This document shows, piece after piece, positions 34,119 to 43,506 of a stretch of DNA of 64,000 bases. Source of the stretch: Gemmobacter aquatilis (lineage in GTDB: Bacteria > Pseudomonadota > Alphaproteobacteria > Rhodobacterales > Rhodobacteraceae). Position 1 is the stretch's first letter. The number at the start of each line of letters is the position of its first letter. Made by a program: the position numbers and the translations under genes. A model generated the notes under the pieces. The model made no database searches. It was not told where the DNA came from and saw only the letters and a program-made list of their open reading frames with translations. The DNA lies in contig NZ_FOCE01000012.1 in NCBI RefSeq assembly GCF_900110025.1, positions 1 to 64,000 on the forward strand, given 5' to 3'.

Positions 34119-34805
34119 ATGCGCGAGAATCTGAATGCCCCGCCGCTGAACCCCTTGCCCTGGGTGGTCTGGCTGATTGCCCTGCCGATCATCGCGATGG
34201 AGGTGGTGGTCAGCGCGGGGGGCAGCGGGCTGGTGGGCGGGCCTGCGGCGATCGGCTGGCGGCTGGATGCGGTGCAGCGCCTTGCGCTGTCGCCCGAGAT
34301 GCTGCGGCAGATGCTGGCGCAGGGGGTCTATCCGCCCGAGGCGCTGTTGCGGGTGGTGGCCTATCCGTTTGTGCATGGCAGTTTCACCCATGCGGCCTTT
34401 GTGGTGGTGATGCTGCTGGCGCTGGGCAAGATGGTGGGCGAGATCTTCCGCTGGTGGGCGGTGCTGCTGGTGTTCTTTGGCGCGGCGGTGATGGGCGGGC
34501 TGGTTTATGCGGCGGTGCCGATGACGGAATATGCGCTGCTGGGCGGCTATCCGGCGGTCTATGGGTTGATCGGGGCGTTTACCTTTCTGGTCTGGGTGCG
34601 GCTGGCGGGCAGCGGCGGCAACCAGTGGCGGGCGTTTTCGATGATCGGCTTCTTGCTGGGGGTGCAACTGCTGTTCGGGGTGTTTTTCGGCAGCAGCATG
34701 GAATGGATCGCCGATCTGGCGGGGTTCGCCACCGGGTTCTTGCTGAGCTTCGTGGTCAGCCCCGGCGGTTGGGCCCATGTGAAGGCGCGGCTGCGCGCGC
34801 GGTAA
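34119..34805 (+). CDS. Rhomboid-fold membrane protein, probably catalytically inactive
   Basis: The 228-residue protein has six hydrophobic segments and rhomboid landmarks: VHGSFTHAAF (His86, His91) in the second segment, then LGGYPAVYGLIGAF and EWIADLAGFATGFLLSF. In active rhomboids the fourth segment reads GxSG and the sixth AH.xG. Here the Ser position is Tyr144 (G-Y-P-A) and the His position is Asp199, so both catalytic residues appear to be missing. This points to a pseudo-protease that may bind membrane proteins rather than cut them. GGAG precedes the ATG. Its 3' end overlaps the convergent membrane gene by 50 nt. Confidence 0.8.
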   Translation: MRENLNAPPLNPLPWVVWLIALPIIAMEVVVSAGGSGLVGGPAAIGWRLDAVQRLALSPEMLRQMLAQGVYPPEALLRVVAYPFVHGSFTHAAFVVVMLLALGKMVGEIFRWWAVLLVFFGAAVMGGLVYAAVPMTEYALLGGYPAVYGLIGAFTFLVWVRLAGSGGNQWRAFSMIGFLLGVQLLFGVFFGSSMEWIADLAGFATGFLLSFVVSPGGWAHVKARLRAR

Positions 34806-35616
34806 GCAGAGTTGCGGCATTGAGCAGGCCAAGCGCACCCCAGATGCAAAGATAGGCGAGCGGGGCGGGTTTGCCTTGGGCCAGTTGTGCCAGGCAGGCC
34901 AGCGCGATGCCGCAGCCATAGCTGGCGGTCAGGGCATGGGCCGAGATGCGGCTGGCGCGGTCGCCCGCGAAGGGCTGGGCGGCGGCCACGGTTAGGACCA
35001 TCGCGGCGATCAGGCGGCTGGTCAGGGCATCGCTTGGCCAAGGCCAGAGCAGGGGCAGCGGACCTGCGGGCCAGAGGAACAGGGCAAGCCCCCATGCGGC
35101 GGCGATCAGGCTGGTGAGGGTGGCGATGGTGCCTTGTGGGCGGCTGAGGCGGGGCGGCATCTGGGGCAGGGTGGCCGCGAGCCCGGCGAGCAGCAGCAGG
35201 ACGATGGCGAAGAACGCGATCACCACCGGGCGGTCGAAGCTGAAACGATCCAGATGCAGCGCCAGAATCGCCAGCGTCAGCGGGCCGAGATAGAGGCCGA
35301 GCAGCCCGAGAAACTGCGCGCTGCGGGCGGGGCTGGGCCGCGCCAGCGCCAGCAACCCGCAAAGACCGAAGGCGAGGCCCGCCACGGCAAGAAACCGGAA
35401 GGCCAGCGGCGTCAGATCCCACGAAAAGGACCAGGGCAGGGCCTGCATCCAGGCCGTGGCGCCGATCATCCCGCCTGCGGTTGTGGCCAGGATCACCATG
35501 CGGGCCAGACGGGGCTGCCCGTGCAGCGGGCTGCGGCGCTGGAGCATCACCTCGCCGCCGGTCAGGGTGACGACGAGCAGAAACAGGCCGATCCCTTGCC
35601 AAAGCGTTGCGGTCAT
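34756..35616 (-). CDS. Polytopic membrane protein, unknown function
   Basis: The 286-residue protein has about eight hydrophobic segments separated by short loops (for example IGLFLLVVTLTGGEVML, MVILATTAGGMIGATAWM, VVIAFFAIVLLLLAGLAATL). It has no recognised motif. GAGAGGAC precedes the ATG at 35616. It lies upstream in the same direction as nothing obvious, converging on the rhomboid gene and separated from murJ by 59 nt. It may be a transporter-like or scaffolding protein; the function cannot be assigned. Confidence 0.7.
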   Translation of the reverse strand: MTATLWQGIGLFLLVVTLTGGEVMLQRRSPLHGQPRLARMVILATTAGGMIGATAWMQALPWSFSWDLTPLAFRFLAVAGLAFGLCGLLALARPSPARSAQFLGLLGLYLGPLTLAILALHLDRFSFDRPVVIAFFAIVLLLLAGLAATLPQMPPRLSRPQGTIATLTSLIAAAWGLALFLWPAGPLPLLWPWPSDALTSRLIAAMVLTVAAAQPFAGDRASRISAHALTASYGCGIALACLAQLAQGKPAPLAYLCIWGALGLLNAATLLTARAAAPSHGPNRRG

Positions 35617-35675
35617 CCGGTCCTCTCGGCCCCTGTGTGGGGTCAGTCTAGGGGCGGGGCAGCGGGGCTGGCAAG

Positions 35676-37220
35676 TCAGGCTTTCTTGCGGCGCAGGGCG
35701 GCTTTGAAATCCGACAGGCGGAAGGCGCCGATCAGCGTGCCGAAGCCGAAATAGACCACCGCGCCGCCGATGCAGAGCGCGGCAAGCGCCAGCCAGCGCA
35801 GGGCGCGGGCGTTCAGCGCGGGGGCCAGCAGGTCGGCGCCGCCCCAGAGCGCCAGCCCCATCAGGGCGCAGGCGGCCAGGATGCGGGGCAGGCGGTTGCG
35901 GAACCGGGCATCGAAGGTGGCCGCTGCGCCCATCCGGCGCGAGCCGAACCAGAGCTGCGCGACCATGGTCCAGCCGGAAACCGTGGTGGCGAGTGCCGCC
36001 GCCATGAAGCCCATCAGCGGCATCATCCCCAGCGCGAAGCCGACATTGACCACCATCGACCAGACGGCATAGCGGAAGGGGCTACGCGTGTCTTCCCGCG
36101 CGTAGAACAGCGGCTGCAAGACCTTGTGCAACACGAAGGCGGGCAGGCCGAGGCCATAGGCGGCCAGCGCCAGCGCGGTGTTGTGGGTGTCGAGCGTGCT
36201 GAAGGCGCCGCGTTCAAACAGCACGCGGGTCAGCGGCACGGCGATCACCACCAGCGCCACGGCGGCGGGCAGGGTCAGCGCCAGCGCAAATTCGGCGCCG
36301 CGGTTGAACGAATTGCGCCCGCCCTCCAGATCGCCCGCGCGCAGGCGGCGGCTGAGGTCGGGCAGCAGCACGGTGCCGATGGCGATGCCCACCACCCCCA
36401 GCGGCAGTTGATAGAGCCGGTCGGCATAGCTGAGCCAGGCCACCGCCCCTTCGGTGAAGCTGGCGACCTGACGGCCCACCAGCAGGTTGACCTGCACCAC
36501 GCCGCCCGCCAGCACGGCAGGGCCGGCGATGATCGCCAGCCGCTTCAGTTCCGGCGTCAGGCGGGGGATCCGGGGGCGGATGCGGATGCCCAGACGTTCC
36601 GCCGACCACCAGGTGAAGGCCAGTTGCGCGATGCCGGTCACCGGCACCGTCCAGCTGAGCGTCAGGCCCATGTCCCAGCCCTGCCAGTCGGCCAACCACA
36701 TGGCGATGATGAACATCAGGTTCATCAGCACCGGCACGAAGCTGGCCTCGGTGAAGTGGCCAAAGGCGTTCAGCACACCCGACAGCAGCGCCACCAGCGA
36801 AATGAACAGGATGTAGGAGAAGGCGATCTGCCCGAACAGCACCGCCAGATCGAAGCGCGCATCGCCCGCAAAGCCCGAGGCCATGGCCCAGACCAGCCAA
36901 GGCATGGCCAGCGTGCCCAGCAGGGTGAACACCAGCAGCACCGCCGCCAGCCCGTTGAAGGCGTCGCGGGCAAAGCCCTGGGCATCCTCGCCGCCTTCGA
37001 GTTTCTTGGAGAACATCGGCACGAAGGCCATGTTGAAGGCGCCTTCGGCGAAGAAGCGGCGGAACATGTTGGGCAGCGAGAAGGCCACCAGAAATGCCTC
37101 GGCCACCGGGCCTGCGCCCAGATAGGCGGCCATCATCACGTCGCGCACGAAGCCCACGACGCGGCTGCCCAGCGTCCAGCCCCCCACGGTGAGGAAGCCC
37201 TTCACAAGCCGGATGCCCAT
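35676..37220 (-). CDS. murJ: Lipid II flippase MurJ
   Basis: The 514-residue protein has about 14 hydrophobic segments of the MOP/MVF superfamily. The N-terminal GGWTLGSRVVGFVRDVMMAAYLGAGPVAEAFLVAFSLPN pattern (read in parts) is typical, with PNMFRRFFAEGAFNMAFVP following. MurJ flips lipid II across the inner membrane during peptidoglycan synthesis. It lies 10 nt downstream of glnD in the same direction, the common order in Rhodobacteraceae. Confidence 0.95.
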   Translation of the reverse strand: MGIRLVKGFLTVGGWTLGSRVVGFVRDVMMAAYLGAGPVAEAFLVAFSLPNMFRRFFAEGAFNMAFVPMFSKKLEGGEDAQGFARDAFNGLAAVLLVFTLLGTLAMPWLVWAMASGFAGDARFDLAVLFGQIAFSYILFISLVALLSGVLNAFGHFTEASFVPVLMNLMFIIAMWLADWQGWDMGLTLSWTVPVTGIAQLAFTWWSAERLGIRIRPRIPRLTPELKRLAIIAGPAVLAGGVVQVNLLVGRQVASFTEGAVAWLSYADRLYQLPLGVVGIAIGTVLLPDLSRRLRAGDLEGGRNSFNRGAEFALALTLPAAVALVVIAVPLTRVLFERGAFSTLDTHNTALALAAYGLGLPAFVLHKVLQPLFYAREDTRSPFRYAVWSMVVNVGFALGMMPLMGFMAAALATTVSGWTMVAQLWFGSRRMGAAATFDARFRNRLPRILAACALMGLALWGGADLLAPALNARALRWLALAALCIGGAVVYFGFGTLIGAFRLSDFKAALRRKKA

Positions 37221-37230
37221 GTTTCTGCCC

Positions 37231-39996
37231 TTATGCCTGCGCCCGTTCGGCGCCTTCGACGATCGCCTGCCGCAGCTTGCGTTCCAGCGCCTCTTGCTTG
37301 GGTTTGGTGTGCAGCTTCAGCCCGAACATGTCCTTCACATAGAAGGTATCCACCACCTGCGCCCCATAGGTGGCGATCATCGCCGAGGCGATGTAGATGT
37401 TGTTCGCGGCCAGCGTGCGCGTCAGATCATAGAGCAGGCCCGGGCGGTCGCGCGTGTCCACCTCGATGATCGTGTAGATTTCGGAGCCTTCATTGTCGAA
37501 GGTGATATGGGTGGGAAAGCGGAACTCGCGTTCGCGTTTCTTCACCTTGTCGCGGTCGGCCAGCGCCTGACGCGGCATCACCTCGCCCTTCAGGGTCTTG
37601 TCGATCATGTTGCGCAGACGGGGCAGGCGGCTGACCTCGTAGGGCTTGCCCTCGGAATCCTGCACCCAGAATACCGCCGTGGCATAGCCGTCTTTCGAGG
37701 TATAGGTGCGCGCGTCCACCACGTTGGCCCCGACCAGCGCCAGCGCACCGGCAAGGCGCGAGAAGATGCCGGGGTGATCGGCCAGCGCGAAACAGGCGCG
37801 GGTGGCATCGCGGGCGGGATCGGGATGCAGGTCGATGCGGATCTCGTTTTCCGGCAGATCGCGCAGCAGCCGGGCGAAGGTGGCCTGCGTTTCCGTCATC
37901 AACCCCTGCCAGTAGGGGGCGTAATGGCGGCCAAGTTCGGTGCGCAGATCCTTGGCGTCCCAGTCTTTCAACGCCTCGCGCAGGTGGCGCTTGGCCTCGC
38001 TTTCGCGGCGTTCGCGGTTGACGCTTTCCAGCCCGCCTTCCAGCGCCAGCGTGGTATCGCGGTACAGCTGGCGGATCAGCATGGCCTTCCAGTTGTTCCA
38101 CGTCCCCGGCCCGACGCCGCGGATGTCGCAGACGGTGAGCACGGTCAGCAGATCCAGCCGTTTGCGGGTTTTCACCGCCTTGGCGAAATCGCGCAGGGTG
38201 CGCGGGTCGGAAATGTCGCGTTTCTGCGCCATGTCGGACATCAGCAGGTGATAGCGCACCAGCCATTCGACGGTTTCACACTCTTCCGGGTCCAGCCCCA
38301 GTTGCGGGGCGACGCGGCGGGCGATCTGCGCGCCGAGGATCGAGTGATCCTCGGGGCGGCCCTTGCCGATGTCATGCAGCAGCAGGGCGACATAGATGAC
38401 GCGCCGGTTGATCCCGGCCTTGAGGATGGAGGAGGAGAGCGGCAGTTCCTCGACCAGCTCGCCCCGTTCGATCTGGGCGAGGGTGGAGATGCACTGGATG
38501 ATGTGTTCGTCCACCGTATAGTGGTGGTAGACGTTGAACTGCATCATGGCGACGATGGGTTCGAATTCCGGGATGAAGGCGCCCAGCACGCCGAGTTCGT
38601 TCATCCGCCGCAGGGATCGTTCGGGGTTGCCATGTTTCAGCAGCAGGTCAAGGAAGATGCGCCGCGCCTCGGGGGCATCGCGCATTTCGTCGTCGATCAG
38701 GTGCAGGTTGGCGGCGATCAGGCGCATCACATTGGGATGCAGCAGATAGCCGGTGCGCAGCCCCTCTTCGAAGACACGCAGCAGGTTGAGCTTGTCGGAG
38801 AGGAATTTCTTCGGGTTTTCGGCGTCGATGCGGCCCTGCACCACCTTGAAACCGGCGCGGACCTGCTTCTTGCGGCGGAACATGCCGATCAGATTGGCCT
38901 CGGGCTTGGCGTGGCGGGCCTCTAGCTGGGTGAGGAAGACGCGGGTCAGTTCGCCGACGCGGGTGGCGTGGCGGAAATAATCCTGCATGAACACCTCGAC
39001 CGCGCGGCGCCCGCCGCTGTCGGTATAGCCCATGCGGGCGGCGACATCGACCTGGAGATCGAAGGTCAGCTGATCCATCGCGCGTTTGCAGATGTAATGC
39101 AGATGGCAGCGCACCGCCCAGAGGAAATTCTCGGCCCGGCTGAAGGTGGCAAATTCTTCCTGCGTCAGCAGGCCTGCCCCGACGAGGCCCGCCGGTTCCG
39201 GCACCCGATGCAGGTATTTGCCGATCCAGTAGAGCGTTTGCAGGTCGCGCAGGCCGCCCTTGCCCTCTTTCACGTTGGGTTCCAGCACATAGCGCTGACC
39301 CCCTTGCCGTTTGTGCCGGTCGGCGCGTTCGGCCAGTTTCGCCTCGATGAATTCCGGCCCGGAATTGCGGAACAGCTCGGCCCAGAGCATTTCGTCCAGC
39401 TCTTTGGCCAGGGCACTGTCGCCGGTCAGATAGCGGCTTTCCAGCAGGGCGGTGCGGATGGTGATGTCTTCGCGCCCCAGCCGCACGCAATCGCGCAGCG
39501 CGCGCGAGGAATGGCCGACCTTCAGCTTCAGATCCCACAGGATGTAAAGCATGGTCTCGATCACGCTTTCGGCCCAGCCGGTGATCTTCCATGGTGTGAG
39601 GAACAGCAGGTCCACATCGGAATGGGGGGCCATTTCGGCGCGGCCATAGCCTCCCACCGCCAGCACGGTCAGCCGTTCCGACGCGGTGGGATTCGGGGCG
39701 GGGTGAAAATGGTTGCGTGCCAGTTCGAAGGCCAGCGAGACGAGGCCGTCGGTCAGGTGGCTTTGCGCGCGGGTCAGGGCGCGGGCCTCCAGCGGGCGGG
39801 CGGCGAAGGCGGCGGCGAGGGTGGCATTGCCGGCGGCCTTGGCCTCGGCCAGATGGCGCACGGCGATGGCGCGTGCGGCGCGGGCATCGGGTTCCCGGGC
39901 CAGATCGGCGTGGATGGCGGCAAGAAGGGCGCGGGGGTCGATGATCTCGACCCCCGGCAACAGCATGTCCTGCTGGGAAATGGCGGCGCGGTGCAA
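37231..39996 (-). CDS. glnD: [Protein-PII] uridylyltransferase / uridylyl-removing enzyme
   Basis: The 921-residue enzyme attaches and removes UMP on PII proteins according to glutamine level and thereby controls nitrogen metabolism. Domains in order: nucleotidyltransferase with GGYGRAEMAPHSDVDLLFL (about 150-168), an HD hydrolase domain with LLLHDIGKGRPEDHS, and two C-terminal ACT domains (ADHPGIFSRLAGALALVGANV; DTRDRPGLLYDLTRTLAANNI). The ORF opens with a TTG at 39996, and the next in-frame ATG is at 39966, so the true start is uncertain by ten residues. It lies between the PBP activator gene and murJ. Confidence 0.95.
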   Translation of the reverse strand: MHRAAISQQDMLLPGVEIIDPRALLAAIHADLAREPDARAARAIAVRHLAEAKAAGNATLAAAFAARPLEARALTRAQSHLTDGLVSLAFELARNHFHPAPNPTASERLTVLAVGGYGRAEMAPHSDVDLLFLTPWKITGWAESVIETMLYILWDLKLKVGHSSRALRDCVRLGREDITIRTALLESRYLTGDSALAKELDEMLWAELFRNSGPEFIEAKLAERADRHKRQGGQRYVLEPNVKEGKGGLRDLQTLYWIGKYLHRVPEPAGLVGAGLLTQEEFATFSRAENFLWAVRCHLHYICKRAMDQLTFDLQVDVAARMGYTDSGGRRAVEVFMQDYFRHATRVGELTRVFLTQLEARHAKPEANLIGMFRRKKQVRAGFKVVQGRIDAENPKKFLSDKLNLLRVFEEGLRTGYLLHPNVMRLIAANLHLIDDEMRDAPEARRIFLDLLLKHGNPERSLRRMNELGVLGAFIPEFEPIVAMMQFNVYHHYTVDEHIIQCISTLAQIERGELVEELPLSSSILKAGINRRVIYVALLLHDIGKGRPEDHSILGAQIARRVAPQLGLDPEECETVEWLVRYHLLMSDMAQKRDISDPRTLRDFAKAVKTRKRLDLLTVLTVCDIRGVGPGTWNNWKAMLIRQLYRDTTLALEGGLESVNRERRESEAKRHLREALKDWDAKDLRTELGRHYAPYWQGLMTETQATFARLLRDLPENEIRIDLHPDPARDATRACFALADHPGIFSRLAGALALVGANVVDARTYTSKDGYATAVFWVQDSEGKPYEVSRLPRLRNMIDKTLKGEVMPRQALADRDKVKKREREFRFPTHITFDNEGSEIYTIIEVDTRDRPGLLYDLTRTLAANNIYIASAMIATYGAQVVDTFYVKDMFGLKLHTKPKQEALERKLRQAIVEGAERAQA

Positions 39997-39998
39997 GG

Positions 39999-41189
39999 TC
40001 AGAATCCGGCCCCGCCGAAGCTGCGCGGGGCGGGATCCAGCACCACAAGCTGGCTGTTCTGGATCGAGGCGATGGCGAGGCCGCGTTCGTTGGTGCCGTC
40101 GGATTTCAGCCGGAAGATGCCCGAGACGCCAACAAAGCCCGAGCCTTGCGTCAGCGCCGAGGCCCCCAGCGCATGGGTATTGCCGCGTTTGACCAGCGCG
40201 CCGATGGCGGCGATGCCGTCATAGGCCAGACCGGCGATCGGGTGGGGCTGTTCGCTGAAGGCGGTCTGATAGCGGGTCTGGAACTGGCCGTAGAGGTTGG
40301 GATCGGGCAGCGCGAACCAGCCGCCCTGCACGCCGGGCAGGGCCAGCGTGGCCGACGGGATGTCCCAGCGGGTCAGGCCCAGAAAGGCGGTGGTGGGCGG
40401 CGCCACGCCATTGTCGCGCAGCACCTGCGAGATCAGCGGCAGAGCGCCTGCGGTATCGGCGGTGAGGAAGATCGCCTGCGCGCCGGTGGCCTTCGCCTCG
40501 GCCGCGATGCCGGGACCGGCGCCGAGGATGCCGTTCTGCGAGAATTCGTAAGAGCGGGACGCCACGACCTGACCGCCCGCCGCGCTGACGCCCCGCTGGA
40601 TCGCGGTATTGCCGGCGCTGCCCGCAAGGTTCTGGTCGCTGACCACCATCACCCGCGACTTGCCCGCGCGCACGGCATAGCGTCCCAGCCGGTCGGCGGT
40701 GTTCTGGAAGGTCGGCCCCAGCACGAAGACATTGCCGCCCGCGATGTCGGTATTGTTGGAGAAGGACAGCAGGTTGACCCCGCGCCCCGCCACGGCGACG
40801 CCGGCGGCATTGGCCTCTTGCGCATAGACGGGGCCGAGGATGATCTTGGCGCCTTCGTCCACCGCCTTGATCGCCATGGCCTGCGCCTGTGCCGGCTGGC
40901 CCGCGGTGGAATAGACCCGCAGGTCGATCTTCACATTGCCCAGATCGGAAATCGCCAGCCGCGCGGCATTCTGCAGGCTGCGCGCCAGCAACTCGTCACT
41001 CGCCTGACCTGAACCCGAGGGCACCAGCAGCGCCACCGGTACGGCGGCATTGGTGTCGATCTTCGGGCCAGAGCCGCCGGGGCCCCCCGCCGGTACGCAG
41101 GCGGCCAGCGCCACGGTCGTCACGATGGCGGCGGCACGGGCAGCGGTTCGGGCCAGCGACTTGCGGGCCAGATCGAAAACGGACAACAT
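39999..41189 (-). CDS. Penicillin-binding protein activator (LpoA-like) lipoprotein
   Basis: The 396-residue protein starts with a lipoprotein signal (hydrophobic stretch then LAAC at 28-31, Cys31 as lipidation site). The rest is a periplasmic-binding type 1 domain of the Leu/Ile/Val-binding fold, with VALLVPSGSGQASDELLARSLQNAARLA and VLGPTFQNTADRLGRYAV. In E. coli LpoA activates PBP1a; the alphaproteobacterial family is annotated as PBP activator but could bind small molecules instead. GAGGAAG precedes the ATG. It is divergent from rsmI, an arrangement also seen for E. coli lpoA and rsmI, which supports the call. Confidence 0.9.
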   Translation of the reverse strand: MLSVFDLARKSLARTAARAAAIVTTVALAACVPAGGPGGSGPKIDTNAAVPVALLVPSGSGQASDELLARSLQNAARLAISDLGNVKIDLRVYSTAGQPAQAQAMAIKAVDEGAKIILGPVYAQEANAAGVAVAGRGVNLLSFSNNTDIAGGNVFVLGPTFQNTADRLGRYAVRAGKSRVMVVSDQNLAGSAGNTAIQRGVSAAGGQVVASRSYEFSQNGILGAGPGIAAEAKATGAQAIFLTADTAGALPLISQVLRDNGVAPPTTAFLGLTRWDIPSATLALPGVQGGWFALPDPNLYGQFQTRYQTAFSEQPHPIAGLAYDGIAAIGALVKRGNTHALGASALTQGSGFVGVSGIFRLKSDGTNERGLAIASIQNSQLVVLDPAPRSFGGAGF

Positions 41190-41274
41190 ACGGGCTTCCT
41201 CACTCTGCGGGGGCACACCCGGCAGAATAGGCCGCACCGGCGGGGAAGTAAACTTGCGAGCATGGGAGCGGCAG

Positions 41275-42144
41275 ATGATGAGCGGGACGCGGCCAGTCCG
41301 GACGACCCTGGCACCGGGGCTGTATTTTCTGGCAACACCGATCGGGGCGGCGCGCGACATCACCCTGCGCGCGCTGGACATTCTGGCCAGCGCCGACGTG
41401 CTGGCGGCGGAAGATACCCGCACCCTGCGCCACCTGATGGAGATCCATGGCGTGGTGCTGAACAACCGCCCGCTGGTCGCCTATCACGACCATAACGGCG
41501 ACGCCGCCCGGCCCCGTCTGCTGGCCGCGCTGGCCGAAGGGCGGTCGGTCGCCTATGCGTCCGAGGCGGGCACGCCTCTGGTGGCCGACCCGGGCTTCGC
41601 GCTGGGCCGGGCCGCGATCGAGGCCGGGCATACCGTGCTGTCGGCCCCCGGGCCCTCCGCCGTGCTGGCGGCGCTGACGGTTTCGGGCCTGCCGAGCGAC
41701 CGGTTTCTGTTCGCAGGCTTTCCGCCATCCTCCGGGGCGGCACGGCAGACCTTCCTGAAGGATCTGAACCGCAGCGATGCGACGGTGATCCTGTATGAAT
41801 CGCCAAAACGGATTCAGAGATTATTAGATGATTTGGGGCACTGTGTGGAAACAGACCGGCGAATCGTGATCTGCCGGGAACTGACCAAGCGATTCGAAGA
41901 AACCACGCGCGGCACTTTGGCCGAGGTGACGGCCGCCTTTGCCGGGCGCGAGGTGAAAGGGGAAATCGTCGTGCTGATCGATCGGGCTCCGGCGCGGGCG
42001 GCCAGCGCCGATGATCTGGATCAGGCGCTGCGTCAGGCCTTGCGGGATCACCGTGTCAAGGAAGCGGCGGCGATGGTGGCCGAGGCGCTGGATCTGCCGA
42101 AACGCGAAGTTTATCAGCGCGCCCTGCGCCTGTCGGAGGAATGA
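41275..42144 (+). CDS. rsmI: 16S rRNA (cytidine1402-2'-O)-methyltransferase
   Basis: The 289-residue enzyme of the tetrapyrrole-methylase fold methylates C1402 of 16S rRNA with SAM. LYFLATPIGAARDITLRALDIL, DTRTLRHLMEIHG and SEAGTPLVADPGFALGRAA are family signatures, followed by ESPKRIQRLLDDL. GGGAG precedes the ATG at 41275, with a second ATG following directly. It is followed by the yraN gene one base after its stop, and divergent from the LpoA-like gene, the same neighbourhood as in many Proteobacteria. Confidence 0.95.
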   Translation: MMSGTRPVRTTLAPGLYFLATPIGAARDITLRALDILASADVLAAEDTRTLRHLMEIHGVVLNNRPLVAYHDHNGDAARPRLLAALAEGRSVAYASEAGTPLVADPGFALGRAAIEAGHTVLSAPGPSAVLAALTVSGLPSDRFLFAGFPPSSGAARQTFLKDLNRSDATVILYESPKRIQRLLDDLGHCVETDRRIVICRELTKRFEETTRGTLAEVTAAFAGREVKGEIVVLIDRAPARAASADDLDQALRQALRDHRVKEAAAMVAEALDLPKREVYQRALRLSEE

Positions 42145-42145
42145 G

Positions 42146-42508
42146 ATGCGTCAGATCCGGGGAAAGATGGCCCACCATGCCGGGCAGGCCGCCGAGGGCG
42201 CGGTGGAGCGGCTGTATGAACGGGGCGGGCGGCAGATCGCGGCGCGGCGCTGGCGGGGCCATGCCGGTGAGATCGACCTGATTGCGCGGGACGGGGCCGA
42301 AGTGATCTTCATCGAGGTGAAGCAAAGCGCCACCCATGCGCAGGCGGCGGAACATCTGGGGCCGCGGCAGAGGGCGCGGATCTGTTCGGCGGCGGCAGAG
42401 TTTCTGGCCGGGGAGCCGCTGGGGCAGTTGACCGAGGCGCGGTTCGATGTGGCGCTGGTGGATGGGCAGGGGCGGATCGAGATTCTCGAAAACGCCTTCG
42501 CGGCCTGA
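42146..42508 (+). CDS. YraN family endonuclease-like protein
   Basis: The 120-residue protein has a PD-(D/E)xK-type core: EGAVERLYERGG, then HAGEIDLIARDGAEVIFIEVKQSATH, in which Glu/Asp and EVK form the nuclease-like active site. YraN (UPF0102) is widespread and its function is unresolved; Holliday-junction or repair roles have been suggested by fold. It starts one base after the rsmI stop and is followed 54 nt later by gshB. Confidence 0.92.
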   Translation: MRQIRGKMAHHAGQAAEGAVERLYERGGRQIAARRWRGHAGEIDLIARDGAEVIFIEVKQSATHAQAAEHLGPRQRARICSAAAEFLAGEPLGQLTEARFDVALVDGQGRIEILENAFAA

Positions 42509-42561
42509 TTGCATCGGGCCGGGCGCTCGGGCATTGAGGGGGCAAAGCAGGAGGAATTCCC

Positions 42562-43506
42562 ATGCGCCTCAAGGTGGCCTTGCAGATGGACCCGATCGGG
42601 TCGGTGAATATCAATGCGGACAGCACGTTCCGCATCGCGCTGGAAGCACAGGCGCGGGGGCATGAGCTGTTCTTCTACACGCCCGACAAGCTGGCCTTCG
42701 TGGAAGGGCGGGTGATCGCGCGTGGTTTTCCGATCGAGCTGCGGCGCGAGATTGGCAATCATGTGACCTATGGCGCCGAGACCGAGGTCGATCTGGCCGA
42801 TTTCGATGTGGTCTGGTTGCGGCAGGATCCGCCGTTTGACATGGGCTATATCACCACGACCCATCTGCTGGAGCTGATCCATCCGGGCACGCTGGTGGTG
42901 AATGATCCGTTCTGGGTGCGCAATTACCCGGAAAAGCTTCTGGTGCTGCGCTTCCCGCAGTTGACGCCGCCCACGGCGATTGCCCGCGATCTGCAGACGA
43001 TCCGCGAGTTCAAGGCGCGGCATGGCGACATCATCCTCAAGCCGCTTTATGGCAATGGCGGGGCCGGGGTGTTCCGGCTGGACCCGAACGACCGCAATCT
43101 GGCCTCGCTGCACGAGATGTTCACCGGCATGAGCCGCGAGCCGATGATCGTGCAGAAATTCCTGCCCGATGTGGCCAAGGGCGACAAGCGGGTGATTCTG
43201 GTGGACGGCGAACCTGTGGGGGCGATCAACCGGGTGCCGCAGGCGGGCGAGACGCGGTCCAACATGCATGTCGGCGGGCGGCCCGAGAAGATCGGGTTGA
43301 CCGACCGGGATCTGGAGATCTGTGCGACGATCGGGCCGGTGTTGCGCGAAAAGGGGCAGGTTTTCGTCGGCATCGACGTGATCGGTGACTGGCTGACCGA
43401 GATCAACGTGACCTCGCCCACCGGGATTCAGGAGTTGGAGCGGTTTGACGGCACCAATACCGCCGCGCGGATCTGGGAGGTCATCGAGGCGAAGCGCGCT
43501 CGCTGA
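42562..43506 (+). CDS. gshB: Glutathione synthetase
   Basis: The 314-residue ATP-grasp enzyme joins gamma-glutamylcysteine and glycine. Start [23 protein letters not shown] and the ATP-grasp patterns [36 protein letters not shown] and [13 protein letters not shown] are the bacterial GshB signatures. GCAGGAGG precedes the ATG. The last 26 nt overlap the convergent comM/yifB gene. Glutathione fits the several GST genes in the window. Confidence 0.96.
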   Translation: MRLKVALQMDPIGSVNINADSTFRIALEAQARGHELFFYTPDKLAFVEGRVIARGFPIELRREIGNHVTYGAETEVDLADFDVVWLRQDPPFDMGYITTTHLLELIHPGTLVVNDPFWVRNYPEKLLVLRFPQLTPPTAIARDLQTIREFKARHGDIILKPLYGNGGAGVFRLDPNDRNLASLHEMFTGMSREPMIVQKFLPDVAKGDKRVILVDGEPVGAINRVPQAGETRSNMHVGGRPEKIGLTDRDLEICATIGPVLREKGQVFVGIDVIGDWLTEINVTSPTGIQELERFDGTNTAARIWEVIEAKRAR

